Below are positions 11,816 through 24,730 of a DNA stretch of 64,000 bases, one piece after another. Below the pieces are notes generated by a model. The model had not been told where the DNA came from, ran no database searches, and worked only from the letters and a program-made list of their open reading frames with translations. This DNA is from Diogma glabrata (lineage: Eukaryota; Arthropoda; Insecta; Diptera; Cylindrotomidae): contig OY856186.1 in assembly GCA_963693315.1 (NCBI GenBank), forward strand, positions 235,135,135 through 235,199,134. The letters are read 5' to 3'. The first letter of the stretch is position 1, and every line of letters begins with the position of its first letter. Made by a program: the position numbers and the translations under genes.

Positions 11816-13341
11816 CTTGATATCTCAGAGCTGTGAGATTTTAGCCCCTCCATATTTTTATATTGAATTCTTCTTTACACATTTGAAATTTTCATGGAAC
11901 ACTAAAAATAACAAAAGTAACAGTTGTAAACGTATTTAATGCACCCATTTGCTAGTTTGTTTATTTATGTTATACCTTTATGAGAAATGGTAAGCTTTTA
12001 AAGTTTAATTTTCCTTAGTGGTTCAAAACTAAAAAAATGGGCGCCAGATATAGTATTTTTGACGTTGCTACATCCAGAAGGCAGGACCGAATCATAATGA
12101 TGATAATAAAAAGTAAGAACTTCCACAAACATACATATGATTGGTTACATTTGGAATCCAAAAAAAAACACTTCAGTCTGGCAGAGAAGTCAGAACCTAA
12201 AAGAACATATGAACGGGCTGTAACATGGTAAAAATCCCGACAATCACCAACAACATTTCAAATTACGCCCACCTCTGCACCCCTGTGAAAAACATAATGG
12301 TTCGCCGCCGCAGTCCAAAGACCACACTGAAAAAAAAGAATGTTTAACAAATATTTGCGGCAAACTGTCTTATGTTTGGTAAAAAAGAAAACTGTTTCTA
12401 GCAAACATTTATTTGTGATTACAAACCATAATCTTTTGCTACAAACAGTACATTCAAAATACTGTTTGACCGAAAAAATAATATTTCTTGACTATTTGAT
12501 ACAAACAATTTACTGTTTATCCCAAATATTTCAGGTGTTTGTCTCTACTAAACTCAAAACTTAAAACAAATAATTTCTACTAAACATTGAAATCATTCGC
12601 TACAAACACTTGGATCGTTTCGTTTAAATAATATGTTAGAGAAGTGTTTATTGAAAACAACAAATATTTGTTGTAAAAAATTAGTTTAGAAATTTTTATT
12701 TTGAAATTGCATTTGTTTCTTTGATCATTTTGTCATTTGTAGTTTAAAAGTGATTGAAGTTTGTTCTTAAAATTTAATATAATTTAATAAAATTTAAACT
12801 AGTTGATATATATTTCAAAAATTGATTTCATAAAAATTGAAAAAGCGTGTGTAAAAGTGTTGTTAAAAAATATTTAATAAATTAAAATTATTATTTTCTA
12901 AAAACTTTACAAGCTGTTGATATTAAAATAAAAGTGTGGAAAAATAGGTGAGTTCAAAATTGTTATGGTGTTTGAATTTATAATTAATAAATTTTATTAA
13001 TTAAATATAGGATAAACAACTGCATATTCTGCATCAAGTTAAAAGAATTGATGTAGTAATTTGTATAGAATGTACCCGATATTTACTATAAAAGGATGAA
13101 GGAATATTTTGAAGTTATTTGAATGCAAGTAATTTTAATGGACTTAGTTACGCAAAATATAATATAAACCTGGAGTGCTCGTAGCTCATTGGTATTATGA
13201 AGATGAAATGTCAGTATTTTAATTGATTAAGCACATAAATATTTAAATGTGTTCATATGCTGTGAATTTTTGATCACATTTGATTCACACTTAAGCAAGT
13301 ATTTAACAATATTTTTGATTTTCTATCTATTCCAATTGCAA
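11816..13341. other. Core of the inverted repeat, AT-rich, non-coding
   Basis: A GTTTG(T/C)-AAA-rich stretch (12327-12670) begins with CACTGAAAAAAAAGAATGTTT and resembles the arm tips of the enclosing inverted repeat (8543 onward). It may be an end of a related element. The 64-codon frame at 12037-12231 has no recognisable relatives. Confidence 0.35.
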
Positions 13342-13950
13342 AATTGGATAGTAAAAACAATTATATAGTTTAATATATTTAAGAAATAAAAAAAATTTGA
13401 TAATAAAATACTTTTATTAATTTAATTTGGTGAATAAATTAACAAATAATAATAAAATAATTTTTATAAAATATTTTTTTTTAAATAATTTCAATATCAT
13501 AATATAATAGAAATAATAAACTGAAACATAATAATCAAAATAAATAATAATAATAAAAAATAAAAATTATAATAAAAATATAAAAATGTTCTAACAAATT
13601 GAGTTGTTGTTTCTTTTACACCCTGTTTACACCCTTTACACATGTTTCTAGTAAACACAAATTATTATTTGAAATAAATATTAAAGTATTTGTCGCAAAT
13701 ACTTTTTATGTTATAATTGTTTGCCACAAAAGCTTTCTATCACTGAGGACAAACATATCTTGTGTATAGAAAACAACAATTTTTGTTCGTTCTAAGCACT
13801 TCTTGTTTGCTCCAAAATAAAAAACATTTGTAGCAAATAGTAATAATATTTTTCTTGAACAATAAAATTATTTGCAACAAATAATACTCACAAACACTTT
13901 TCTCGTTTCCTGCAAAAAGTGTTTGAGGCAAACATATCGTTTTATGAGTG

Positions 13951-15046
13951 CATATATGAATAGACGAGGTTAGATTTGTGTGGCAAATTACATGTTCCTA
14001 ATACACATGATATTCGACATTCTAACAAAAATATGCTCCTTAAACTTTAATTGAAACAAGACAAATAAGCGTTACAACGCATATCTCATACAAGCTCACT
14101 ATAAAGTGTAAGGGAAACACGGAAAAAGAAAACAGTCTGACGGTTACTAAAGGGACGCGAAACACAACTTGCACTTATTTGACAATAAATTAAAAACTGT
14201 GGAGCGGACACACAATAAATTGCACTTATTTGACAATAAATCAAAAACTGAAAATGCTGTGAAATAGAAAAAAACACCTTTCATATAGGGGAACCATGGG
14301 TGTCACTCGTCAAGATAAAAAATAATTTGTTTTCAAAATGTCTATATTCTCAACCACTTCGAAATAAAATTTTGAAAGATGAGCGGACCGCTATAGTTTT
14401 CGTTCAATATACACAAAATTTCCTATAACCGGGACTTTTTTCAATTTTTTGGTTTTTCCAAACATTAAAGAAATTGGGTAGTAGAATACCCAAGCAACAC
14501 AATAGGTGTTTGTAATAAGTCAAAAATTTAACAGTCGATAATTGATTCAAGTGTTTGTTTGAAATATTTCGAGTTTTTATATGACACCATACACGATTCC
14601 TTGAAACAAACTTTTGTATTACTTCCCTTATCCTTGTCCATAAAATATAGAAAAAAACGAATATTCTCACTAGGCATGAAAATAGTAGATTACGATTTAT
14701 GATGAAAGGGACGTAAAGCTAAGGTTTTTGGACGTATGTGGAGTTTGCAAATCGATGCGTTAGCCGAGATTTACACCCACATTAAGTCCAAAATAGCTTA
14801 CGTTCGTGAATCATATACAGTATACTATGGAAAGGGCCAATAATGCCAATGAATGAAAATTTCACAAAAAGTTTTAGTTAACATGCTAATATAAATATCT
14901 AAATAAATACCTTAGTTACATTTCATGTTTTCTATAATCCAAACATAAAAATTCTTGAAATAAAATTATAAAAATTTAAATCTATGTTTTGATTTTTGTA
15001 TATAAATTATTAAGTTAACACTAAAATATTTAATTTTAAATTACAG
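13951..15046. other. Intergenic or intronic sequence upstream of the GST exon
   Basis: A ~55-bp direct duplication, GCACTTATTTGACAATAAAT, occurs at 14171 and 14222. Otherwise it is AT-rich with no recognisable exon. I searched here for the missing first GST exon (the N-terminal thioredoxin strand with the catalytic serine) and did not find it. Confidence 0.4.
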
Positions 15047-15562
15047 ATAAATCCATTGCATACAGTACCAGCACTCCAACACAATAACATAAAATTAACC
15101 GACAGTCATGCAATACTAATGTACTTATCAGAGACATATGGAAAAAACTCAAATTACTATCCAGAAGATTTAATCAAACGTTTTCTAATTATAAATCGTT
15201 TATTTTTCAACGCATCATTACTTTTTCGACATGACAGTGATGTAATGAGTTCAATCTTTAGTAATCCTGCATTCAATAAAAATAAATATTCTGATAAAAC
15301 TTACGAATGTTACGATTTTCTGGAAATTTATTTAACTGGAAATAAGTACATGGCTGGGAATACATTAACAATTGCTGATTTCTCAATCGTTGCCACTCTA
15401 AGTACGTTGGATATATTATTTCCGGTTTTAAAAAATCGATGGTGTAAATTATATTTATGGTTCGATTTAATGAAAAACTTGCCATTTTATTCAGAAGCAA
15501 ATAAAACTGGATTGGATAATTTTAAACGATCAATTGAAGAATATTCTGTTGGAATTTTATGA
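15047..15562 (+). CDS. Glutathione S-transferase, delta/epsilon type, last exon
   Basis: The exon begins after the splice acceptor TTACAG (15041-15046) and reads in frame for 171 codons to TGA 15560-15562. It starts in the thioredoxin-fold half with NPLHTVPAL, which carries the cis-proline, and then DSHAI, the glutathione-binding Ser motif. The all-alpha C-terminal domain follows, with the GNTLTIADFSIVATLSTL N-cap region and the LPFYSEANKTG end typical of insect delta/epsilon GSTs. These are cytosolic enzymes conjugating glutathione to electrophiles such as insecticides. The first ~50 residues, with the catalytic Ser, must come from an upstream exon not seen within 1 kb. The gene is therefore either partial in this window or a retained orphan exon. 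The frame is intact with no stops, which favours a real gene. Confidence 0.75.
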   Translation: MNPLHTVPALQHNNIKLTDSHAILMYLSETYGKNSNYYPEDLIKRFLIINRLFFNASLLFRHDSDVMSSIFSNPAFNKNKYSDKTYECYDFLEIYLTGNKYMAGNTLTIADFSIVATLSTLDILFPVLKNRWCKLYLWFDLMKNLPFYSEANKTGLDNFKRSIEEYSVGIL

Positions 15563-15644
15563 ATATAAGTTTAATCTGATTCAGTAATTTATAAAATGAA
15601 TTGTTAGCTTATTGGTTTTGTCATTCTAGATAACCCAGCTGCCC

Positions 15645-16415
15645 CTACAATTTGAAATACGTTTGTTTTTTTTTTTGCTTAATGTTAAGGCCTAGGTTCC
15701 AAAACAATACGCGTTCTGGGGTGGTGATGCACGCTTTTTTACACGGTTGTTGGGTGAAGCCATTCGATTGATGCTGAAAAATTATTCCATTTACACGATG
15801 TTCGGACAAACAAACCACTTTGCCTTCTGTCGCTATGACAGTAAGTGATTCCGATAGTTTGGTTGTTTGCACTAGGTTTTGTTTGCCGCATATTCTAATT
15901 GAAACATCGTTGTGAAACTCAACCTTCGATCTGGAAACAATCAATAGCTGCGTTTTAAAGAAATTATTTAAAAAATGTTGGTTACTCGAATCGGTGACTG
16001 TTTTAGGTCCTCGTTTAAATTTATGGCAGCATTTTTTCGGACTGGATTTATTCTCGTTACCGGATTTTATTATTTCAAGGTATGGGACGAATGATTTGTG
16101 CAGTGTACTATCATCTGCAAAACTATATATTAGGTTATTGGTGATTTTTAACAGTTCGCTGAAATTTTTTTTTATTAAAAAGTGTTGTGTAGTAGGAATT
16201 ACAAAATGTGTCACAACAACACATAGATACCTTTTAAGACCTAGGCCCCACAACAACATGCGTCTAGAGGTGTTGGTGGACGCTTTTTTTAAATCTTTGG
16301 CTTGAAGGCACTCGAGAATATAACTCAAAAGTAGAGTTGTGAACAAAACTGAGCCTAAGGGTACCCCAGCGTTAATGAATTTAGACTTAAAAGAAAAACC
16401 ATCTATGGAAATCAA
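15645..16415 (-). pseudogene. Non-LTR retrotransposon reverse transcriptase fragment
   Basis: The minus-strand frame contains two RT landmarks: NAGVPLGSVL (fingers motif, normally NAGVPQGS) and YSFADDSTLH, the FADD catalytic box. In the family these are separated by about 20 residues. Here about 50 extra residues lie between them (about 16150-16310), so something has inserted in frame. The insert carries GACCTAGGCCCCACAACAACA, and a similar stretch (GGCCTAGGTTCCAAAACAATA) recurs near 15688-15708, so the same small repeat may have inserted twice. The downstream thumb is recognisable but decayed. The frame lacks the endonuclease and the rest of the RT. It is a Jockey/CR1-like LINE relic; the clade is not determined. 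Confidence 0.6.
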
Positions 16416-16755
16416 AATATGACGGTCAGTGTTAGAAACAAAATGAAAGGAACAAAATGAAATTAATTAACTTTACAAATTAAAATGAAATTAAATGAGA
16501 GTACAACAACAGTTTTTTCCTTTTTCGAACAACTTCGACTGTACAATACTAAAAAAAATATTGCCTTTAGCAATTAAAAATCCTTCATCCCTAACAAAAT
16601 ATATATTAACATTTTATCTAATAAAAAATTCAACGAGCATGCAAACAAAAAACATAACACAATCTTTTTGTGTGTTTTAAATCAAACGACAAATTGGAAA
16701 CAACATTTAAAGTTAAAATTTTGTGCAAAGTTATTACAGACAAAATTAAAAAAAC

Positions 16756-17080
16756 ATGTATAATAATGAAATAAAAAAATTATATATAAAAAATAATTTA
16801 TTTAATAACAATTCAAATTCAATAAGAAAAAATACAAAATTTAGTAAAAATATTTCGTTAATAGAAAATATTGATAATGATAGCAAAATTATTAATTTAA
16901 AACAAGACGATATGTTCGTAGTTATGAAATCAATTGAAATTCAACAAAATTTATGTGAATTAGCAAATATTATTAATTCTTATTTTCAATTACAAATTTT
17001 AATAATTATTGTACTTTCATTTATTATAATCGTTTTTGATACGTACTATATCTTGGAACTATTTATTGGAGCAGAAGCAA
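16756..17080 (+). CDS. Possible gustatory-receptor-like exon (7tm_7)
   Basis: The frame runs from ATG 16756 through 108 codons to a consensus donor CAA|GTAAGT (17081-17086), splitting a codon after its first base. The N-terminal half is Asn/Lys-rich. The last 45 residues have a short helix (EIQQNLCELANIINSYFQ) and a strong membrane segment (LQILIIIVLSFIIIVF) ending in DTYYILELF. That layout resembles the penultimate transmembrane region of insect gustatory receptors. The following exon with the TYxxxxxQF signature was not found nearby. It could equally be a chance AT-rich frame, since hydrophobic runs are easily made by such sequence. Confidence 0.3.
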
Positions 17081-18119
17081 GTAAGTGAACAAAATTTATA
17101 TTGAATTAATAAAAAATGCAGTAATAAATTACCCTTAATGAATCGGATGACCGACTAGACCCTGTAACATGATGCTAAACATCAAAAGTAGAGTGAACTT
17201 ATTAAAAGCTTATATATTTTGATAAATTACGCAATGCAAGAGATGAGTTATTGTTGATTTGTAAATGTTTTGTTAATTTTTTATCTAAGGGTGTAGAGCA
17301 TTCAAATCCGAATATTCGAGTGAATATCCGATTAATTTGGGTGTATTTTAAATATTCGTTATTCGAATATTTATACTTGAATATTCGGATATTTTTTATT
17401 TCCCAAAATATAATGGTTTTCCATCCCATCATTCCTTTTTCAAACCTTGAAACTAAGAAATTTCAATATTTTAAGGGAACTAATTTTATCCACGACTACT
17501 AAAGAATATATACATTCCATGCGATATACGCATTTTCATTGTAATTGTATTCATTCCAATTTATATAAAAAATTCTCTTTTATTTATTTCATTCCACTTT
17601 ATTTGTAAAAAATTCCTCCAACAAATTAAAAACATGGTTTGTTGGTATAGTAATATAAACAAGTTTAAACAAGAACAATACATATATAAATCTAAAATAA
17701 ACAACAAACGTTTTGTTTTTCTTGTTTTCTATGATAAATTAATTTCAATATGGCGATATAAAGTTTTAAATGAAAAGTTTATATTATTTCAAATATTTTT
17801 AAAGTCGTGGATAAAATAGCAACTTCATCCTCGTGAAGAATTGCCTTCATTCTACGCTCATACAAGAATCTACTATTATTACAAAAAGTGCTTGACTTAG
17901 CGAAAAAAATACAACACTTATGACAGCCGAAGGCATATGCAAATTCTTATTTACTTCTCTAGCGGAACTGAACAGTGATTAAAGTAAAATCTTATTCAAC
18001 GAAATTAGGTAACGAATGGATCAGAAAAGATACAAAACAACCTTATTAACCTTATTTCTATATCTTGACACTGTAGTTATACCACAATCGAACGAATATT
18101 TCGATTACGCAAAGAAAAC
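17081..18119. other. Intron or intergenic sequence, nothing recognised
   Basis: A run of imperfect ATTCGAATA palindromes lies at 17305-17400. Several 60-80-codon AT-rich frames have no family resemblance and are treated as chance. Confidence 0.35.
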
Positions 18120-18520
18120 TGCTGTGGTGAAAACTTTCTCGCCTTCTCAGCCTTCAAAGATCTACCAGATCATAGCGATGAAAACAGTGATAACCAGTTG
18201 CAGGTATCTTGTAATATAAATGAGGCACTTGCAGTCAACAATCAAAGTAAAAATATATTGCAACAAAAGCTGCAACTAGCGATTAGCTCAATTACCGATT
18301 CCACGACACAGATACAGTAACAGTGGTAATGAAAATCGCGATTAATAGTTTGAAAAAACATTTTTGTTATTTAAATTCGTTCAAAAAAGAACAGATAAAA
18401 TAGACAATTTAAATAATGCTCTATTGACTATCAGCCCCACTTCAACAAAAACTGAAAGGGGTTTCTCTACGGCGGGATATCTGAAATAAGAAGTAGCCTA
18501 AAATTCCTAAAATAGCCTCG
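18120..18520 (+). pseudogene. hAT-family transposase C-terminal relic
   Basis: Around 18410-18475 the plus strand reads NALLTISPTSTKTERGFSTAG, the hallmark of the C-terminal dimerisation domain of hAT/BED transposases (consensus P(T/A)S..SER.FS.AG). A one-base frameshift right after it leads into IRSSLK, the next conserved piece. Upstream (18140-18310) a different frame reads acidic, Asn/Gln-rich protein that could be the preceding segment. Stops (18392-18406) break it. It is a dead remnant with no ends recognised. Confidence 0.55.
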
Positions 18521-18842
18521 GCTACTCCAGTCCAAGCTATACGCTCACAAATCAACGTAAGATATTACATACTACCGAAAAAGCAATTACATATCACTAA
18601 TCGAAGTGATATCTCAGAGGAGCTGGCGGATGAACTCTGTTCAGTCAACGGTAGATGGAAAATAGAAATCAAAAAAATTGAAAAACGATCCAATTGTAGA
18701 TTAATATACTTATATGTAAATGTAAATAAAAAAAAATATCTTAAACCTAATTATATGCACAACTTCTAATTACTATTTATTGGTACTGTAACTTGTTCAA
18801 CCGTCTAGCTGAATTAGCTGAACTGAAATTAACTGAACATTA

Positions 18843-21188
18843 CACTAGTTTACAAGAAAAATCTCCCGAAATAAACCCAACTTTTCTTATAGATTTGGAC
18901 CTTCTGAACACGAATATCATATTCATTTTTTTTGGTTAGCTCTTGTTTTTGAGATATCCACGAAATAAATTTTTTGGTGATCAAAAATGTTGTTTCGGTT
19001 TTTGGGTCTCATATTTTACAAAACAAACAAGTTAAGCATATTAATAAAACAAGTGCATAGTAAATATTCTAACAAACATTTTGAGTTATATTTGTAAAAA
19101 TCCGTTAAGGATTCTGGAAGTTACAGTCGAAAAAAGTTGAAAAAATACGAAAAATTCACGTTTTTTTAAATTTTTCCATTTTCAACACCATAAATTTTGA
19201 ACAAATAAAGACACTAATTTTTTTTAATTTCTTGGAGCCTATAGTAGCTTCAATTTTCTTTCTTTTAAGCTAAAATATACGAATATTGGTGCAGTTTGCA
19301 CCAAGTTATTCAAGTTTTCCCAAAAAAAATCAAAACTCAAAATTTGGGAAAAATAGTTTTTTACTTAATTTATTGTTCCATAAATAATAATTTTAACTGA
19401 ACATTTATTGAACTGAACATTTATCGTTCTCAAACATCAGTAAAGAATTATTTTAAAATAGTAAAGTATAATTTTTATTTTTGTTTTCGAAGTTGGGAGT
19501 TGGATCGATATGAGACGTATATAGAAAAATATAAACAAAAGATAATGAATTGTGAGGAGAGGCAAAACATCATAACATCAGAACTATTTAAGTTAGTTCA
19601 ACAACCATAAAGTTAAGCCCCTATATATGTCTATTAATACCTGTAAGGTTTGTTTCTTTTCTGTTTTGGGGTTTTGATAATGTAAATTTTTTTCTATCAC
19701 CGCCCACCTTGTGTTACTCCTTACGTTTATGATAATTTTAAGTTTAATTTAAGAAAGCAATTACTTCTCTTTTTTAATAGTTTATCGGTTTTGCCAACTT
19801 TTGTTTAATTAGTTTAATTTCTTTTTAAGTAGATAGTTGTCGTATGATTAGTTGCAAATATAATCTCTCTGAGGATAAATTTAATTCCAAACATTCAAGT
19901 GAAAATATTAATTAAAAACGAAAAAATATTACAAATATAAATTTTAAATAGTGTATTGTTTTTAAAAATCAATAAATCAATAGTGATAGGCAGCTATAAG
20001 CAAAACAACATAAATTGTTAGTAAAGTGTAAGGTCTAGTTTATTTAAATGGCGTCGTCAAGAAGTTTCAAGTGTAAAAATAGCCCAAATTCATTTTGTTT
20101 TATTTGCGGAAGTAACATAATACATACTGCTAAAAGAATCACCCCATTTATAAGAACTGCAAACTTACAAACAAACTGATATTTTCCAACTCCTAAAATA
20201 AATCCGAGGTGGGAGGAGCTAGATCATGTGAAAAACTTCAAAAAAAAATCTCAATTTCGAGATAAACCATATAAAAATTAAATATATCTTTTGTCCAAAA
20301 AAGACATTTCATAATCAACTAACTGATATTTGTCAACTCCTAAAATAAGTTCGAAGTGTGAGGAGCTAGATCATGTTAAAAAACTTCACAAAAAAAATCT
20401 CAATTTCGAGAAAAATCATATAAAAATAAAATACAACTTTTGTAAAAAAAAAGACATTTCATAATCAACTAACTGATATTTTCCAACTCCTAAAATAAGT
20501 CCGAGGTGGAAGGAGCTAGATCATGTCAAAAAATTTCACAAAAAAAATCTCAATTTCGAGAAAAATCATATACAAATAAAATACAACTTTTGTCAAAAAA
20601 AGACATTTCATAATCAACTAACTGATATTTTCCAACTACTAAAATAATTCCGAAGTAGGAGGAGTTAGATCTAATACGAAAACAACCTATATATAAATTA
20701 ATTATGTTGCAGAGTTTAAATTATTCTTATAGTTAAATTTTTTTTCCAAATTTTGAGTTTTGACTTTCCTTATAGGCTCTAAGAAATTAAAAAAAATTAG
20801 TGTCTTTATTTGTTCAAAATTTATGGTGTTGAAAATGGAAAAATTTAAAAAAAACGTGAATTTTTCGTATTTTTTCAACTTTTATCGACTGTAACTTCCA
20901 GAATCCTTAACGGATTTTTACAAAATATAACTCAAAATGTTTGTTGGCATATTTACTATGCACTTGTTTTATTAATATGCTTAATTTGTTTGTTTTGTAA
21001 AATATGAGACCCAAAAACCGAAACAACATTTTTGATCACCGAAAAAAATTGGTTTTTCGTGAATATCTCAAAAACAAGAGCTAACCAAAAAAATGAATAT
21101 GATATTCGTGTTCAGAAGGTCCAAATCTATAAGAAAAGTTGGGTTTTATTAAGGGAGACAAAAAAAGTTCAAAATTTGTAAACTAGTG
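18843..21188. mobile_element. CACTA-ended non-autonomous DNA transposon, TSD TTA
   Basis: The ends are CACTAGTTTACAA (18843-18855) and TTGTAAACTAGTG (21176-21188), flanked by TTA on both sides (18840-18842 and 21189-21191). CACTA termini with a 3-bp duplication are the signature of the CACTA/EnSpm superfamily. The terminal inverted arms are unusually long, about 400 bp (to about 19260 and from about 20755). They share CCGTTAAGGATTCTGGAAGTTAC and CCAAAAACCGAAACAACA. The interior holds four ~143-bp subrepeats and no transposase, so movement would need a helper. A second, truncated copy lies at 25421-26300. Confidence 0.75.
20177..20690. repeat. Four ~143-bp tandem subrepeats inside the CACTA element
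   Basis: Each unit contains AACTGATATTTTCCAACTCCTAAAATAA, GGAGCTAGATCATGT and AATCTCAATTTCGAGA, starting near 20177, 20325, 20468 and 20616. The last unit is truncated and diverged. Confidence 0.75.
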
Positions 21189-21315
21189 TTATTGAAATTA
21201 CCGGGGAAATTAATTTCCCAATTAATTAAGGCATAATATAATTTAAATTTTAACCAAAGTAAAAAGTTTTTGTTTGTTTTAGTCTTTTGTTTTTGTGTTT
21301 TTTATGATGATATTG

Positions 21316-22262
21316 AAGTACGTTCAAATACTTAATGAGGTCTCATTTTCATTAAATAGTTAATGAACCAATCAAAATACGCGAGGTTCATTTAGTATTC
21401 GAACGAATTTCATTTAATGTCTGTAATGTCAATTTTGACATTTCTATGCAAAATATCTAATTATTAAATTACAGAAATTTGTTATTAACTAAAATATATA
21501 AATATTTTAGTTAATAACACACTAACATAAACAAAATGTTGGATTATAAAACTTATAATCAATTTAAAATCTTATTTCATTTCAAATAATGCATTAATAT
21601 TTTTCAATTACTTTGGTCGTAATTAAATTTATTTTAAAAATTTTCAAAAGCAAATTTAATTTTGAGATTATAATTAACTCGAAAACTTTAAGGGAACAGT
21701 TTGAGACTGGTTATTGAATTGGTTGTAAAATCTGATTAATTAATTTTATTTTCAATCGTTAAATATATAATTGGTAATTGGAGCGGTTGGTTTTATCTCC
21801 ATTTTCAAAATGGAAAAGCTGTTGGTTTTATCTCTAACTAATTTCAAAATTTTCATTCATTTTGTTTTATATTTTTCAATTGAGCATTAATTATTATACA
21901 TGAAATTAATTACTTAATTCATTATATTACAATTAATTCGTAATACCTAATTTGCTAAATTAATTAAAAATTATAAATCAAAATTTTGCGGTTTTCGATT
22001 TGAAATTTTTTTGAATAGAAAACTTCATTAAAACTTAAATTCATTAAATGATTCGTTAAATGGTTAATATATCGAACGCACTCCTATATACTGCATGTAA
22101 AATTAAATGAAAAGAACTGAGCCGAGGCGTGGCGTGGCGATGGTTTAATTCAAAGCAAAATTAATTGAAATCGGATTTTCGAGTTCTCCAACGCTGTCAT
22201 CTGTCATTCATTAAATGATTCATTAAATGGTAATTATCTCATTAAGTATTCGAACGCACTTT
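21316..22262. mobile_element. Inverted-terminal MITE-like element
   Basis: The left end AAGTACGTTCAAATACTTAATGAG (21316-21339) matches the complement of the right end CTCATTAAGTATTCGAACGCACTT (22239-22262) with few mismatches. TTCATTAAATG(A/G)-type motifs cluster inside both ends. A second right-end-like copy, ATATATCGAACGCACTC, sits at 22068-22084. There is no coding sequence and no clear target duplication. Confidence 0.5.
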
Positions 22263-22348
22263 GGTCAAACTTTTTTCTTTAAAACCAAAAAAATAGACCA
22301 AGCTTATTTCATTAAATAAATAGAAATTAATAATCATTTTATTTTCTA

Positions 22349-23674
22349 CTAGGGGGTATCCGCGAGCTTCAAATATACCACAGATATACCACAGACTGGA
22401 TTTTCCATACGATCAATTGGAATCTTGAACATAGAATGATCAGTTTTTCCTCCAGGAATTAAACTGGCAGCTATCCCTGACGATGCTACCGCTATGTCAA
22501 TCTTTTTATCTGCACGTATTTTTGCCAATATCAAATTAATTGAAAAAGTTTTGCCAGTACCACCTGGTGCATCTAAGAAATATACACTACCAACACGTGT
22601 ATTTACTTTGTCAAGGAGAAGCCGATAAATTTGATTTTGTTCGTCATTTAACATCGGTTCATTTTAGTTTATAGTATGTTGAAGTTCAATAGGATCAAAA
22701 TTGGTTTGTTCGAAATATTCTCTGTTTATAATGTCGATAAATTCATTAGTTATCTGTGGAGATGGTAATCCATAATGATTCACAGTACTACCACCGATCG
22801 GACGCACAATATCTTGTAATGATAAAAGTGAACGATTCAGCTCGCGCAGTTTTGATGCACTGCTACTTACACTGGCATCTGTTAATGTATCATGCCACTG
22901 ATTGTCACTTTCAAGTAAACCAAAGGCTAAACAGGCTGCTTGATACGTTAGTTGTAAAATACCATTTACAGTTTTCAAACTTTGAATGAAGTTGGCCCTC
23001 TTACAACATCCGTAAATAATAGCATTCTTGATTATTTGGATGTATGGTATAAACTCTACCCAGAGCCTGCTCGTGAAAGACGCCAGGGTGGCCTTCAACA
23101 GAAGTACCCCGGCGTCGCCGTTGAAAAATCCCATTACACTTATTGAATGTATAGTAAGTTGGTGCTTCTTCATAAAGTAAAGTGGCTGCAAAACTGTCGC
23201 TCTGACATAAATTGAAAAATGCCATCAATGTTGTATTTTTTGGATTTTGTAGTACTGCCTGGACATTATTTGGATCGAAGTAAACTCTCTGACCATTTCC
23301 CAAATGTATGTCTAGGTGTGTTACCGAAGGAAACCGTTCATGAATAGAAAACGACAACATGCGCCAAACTGCTTCAGAAGTACTAATATATCTTCCGTTC
23401 TGGTATGAAGTTACTTCATCTTGCTTATTTTGTATACTAAAAACAGCTAAGTATGTACCTTTGTTGATATATTTGCAAATAAATACTTTATAGATTTTAC
23501 ACTGTTACAAAGTTCAACATTAATATGTGCTTTGAATGTTCGTAACAATACCGGTAAAAATGGGACAATCCACCGATTATCGATATCAAAGAGATGTTTC
23601 GTGATTGTATAATAGCGCCAATACCACCATATTTTGATGTGATCGACGCCTGTAAAATGGATATCCGTCTTCAC
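22349..23674 (-). pseudogene. Helitron Rep-helicase relic (Pif1-like)
   Basis: Four minus-strand frame pieces align in order with animal Helitron proteins. DNRWIVPFLPVLLRTF and the CNSVKSIKYLF piece lie at 23447-23674. The HERFPSVTHLDIHLGNGQ to LGRVYTIHPNNQECYYLRML block is at 23001-23400. A TYQAACLAFGLLESDNQW block lies at 22800-22960. The helicase start with Walker A APGGTGKTF is at 22349-22654. The pieces are joined by frameshifts and stops, and the Rep nuclease (HUH) part and most helicase motifs are missing. A complete protein drives rolling-circle transposition; this one cannot. Confidence 0.8.
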
Positions 23675-23760
23675 CTGTTACAGTTTCTATGGTGAATGAC
23701 TAGGGAATCTTTTACTTCATTTGTCATTACTCATTCAGGGAGATTTTTCTGAATAGTTCG

Positions 23761-24730
<970 letters not shown>

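Larger units (their letters stand above)
8543..13950. repeat. 5.4-kb inverted repeat (element with long terminal arms)
   Basis: The left arm (8543-9962, minus the insertion at 8768-9574) and the right arm (13342-13950) are inverted copies of about 610 bp. They share CACTCA..AAACGATATGTTTGC at the outer tips, a run of GTTTGTTGCAAATAATA-like motifs, and TTTTTACTATCCAATT at the inner edge. The core is 9963-13341. The arms carry no genes. The left arm abuts the foldback element, with its tip 12 bases away. No clear target duplication is visible at the outer tips. Confidence 0.65.

Noticed and set aside
12037..12231. 64-codon open frame with a charged C-terminus
   Set aside because: No relatives recognised and it lies in the core of an inverted repeat.
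17305..17400. ATTCGAATA palindromes as regulatory sites
   Set aside because: Low-complexity AT-rich repetition with no adjacent gene to regulate.
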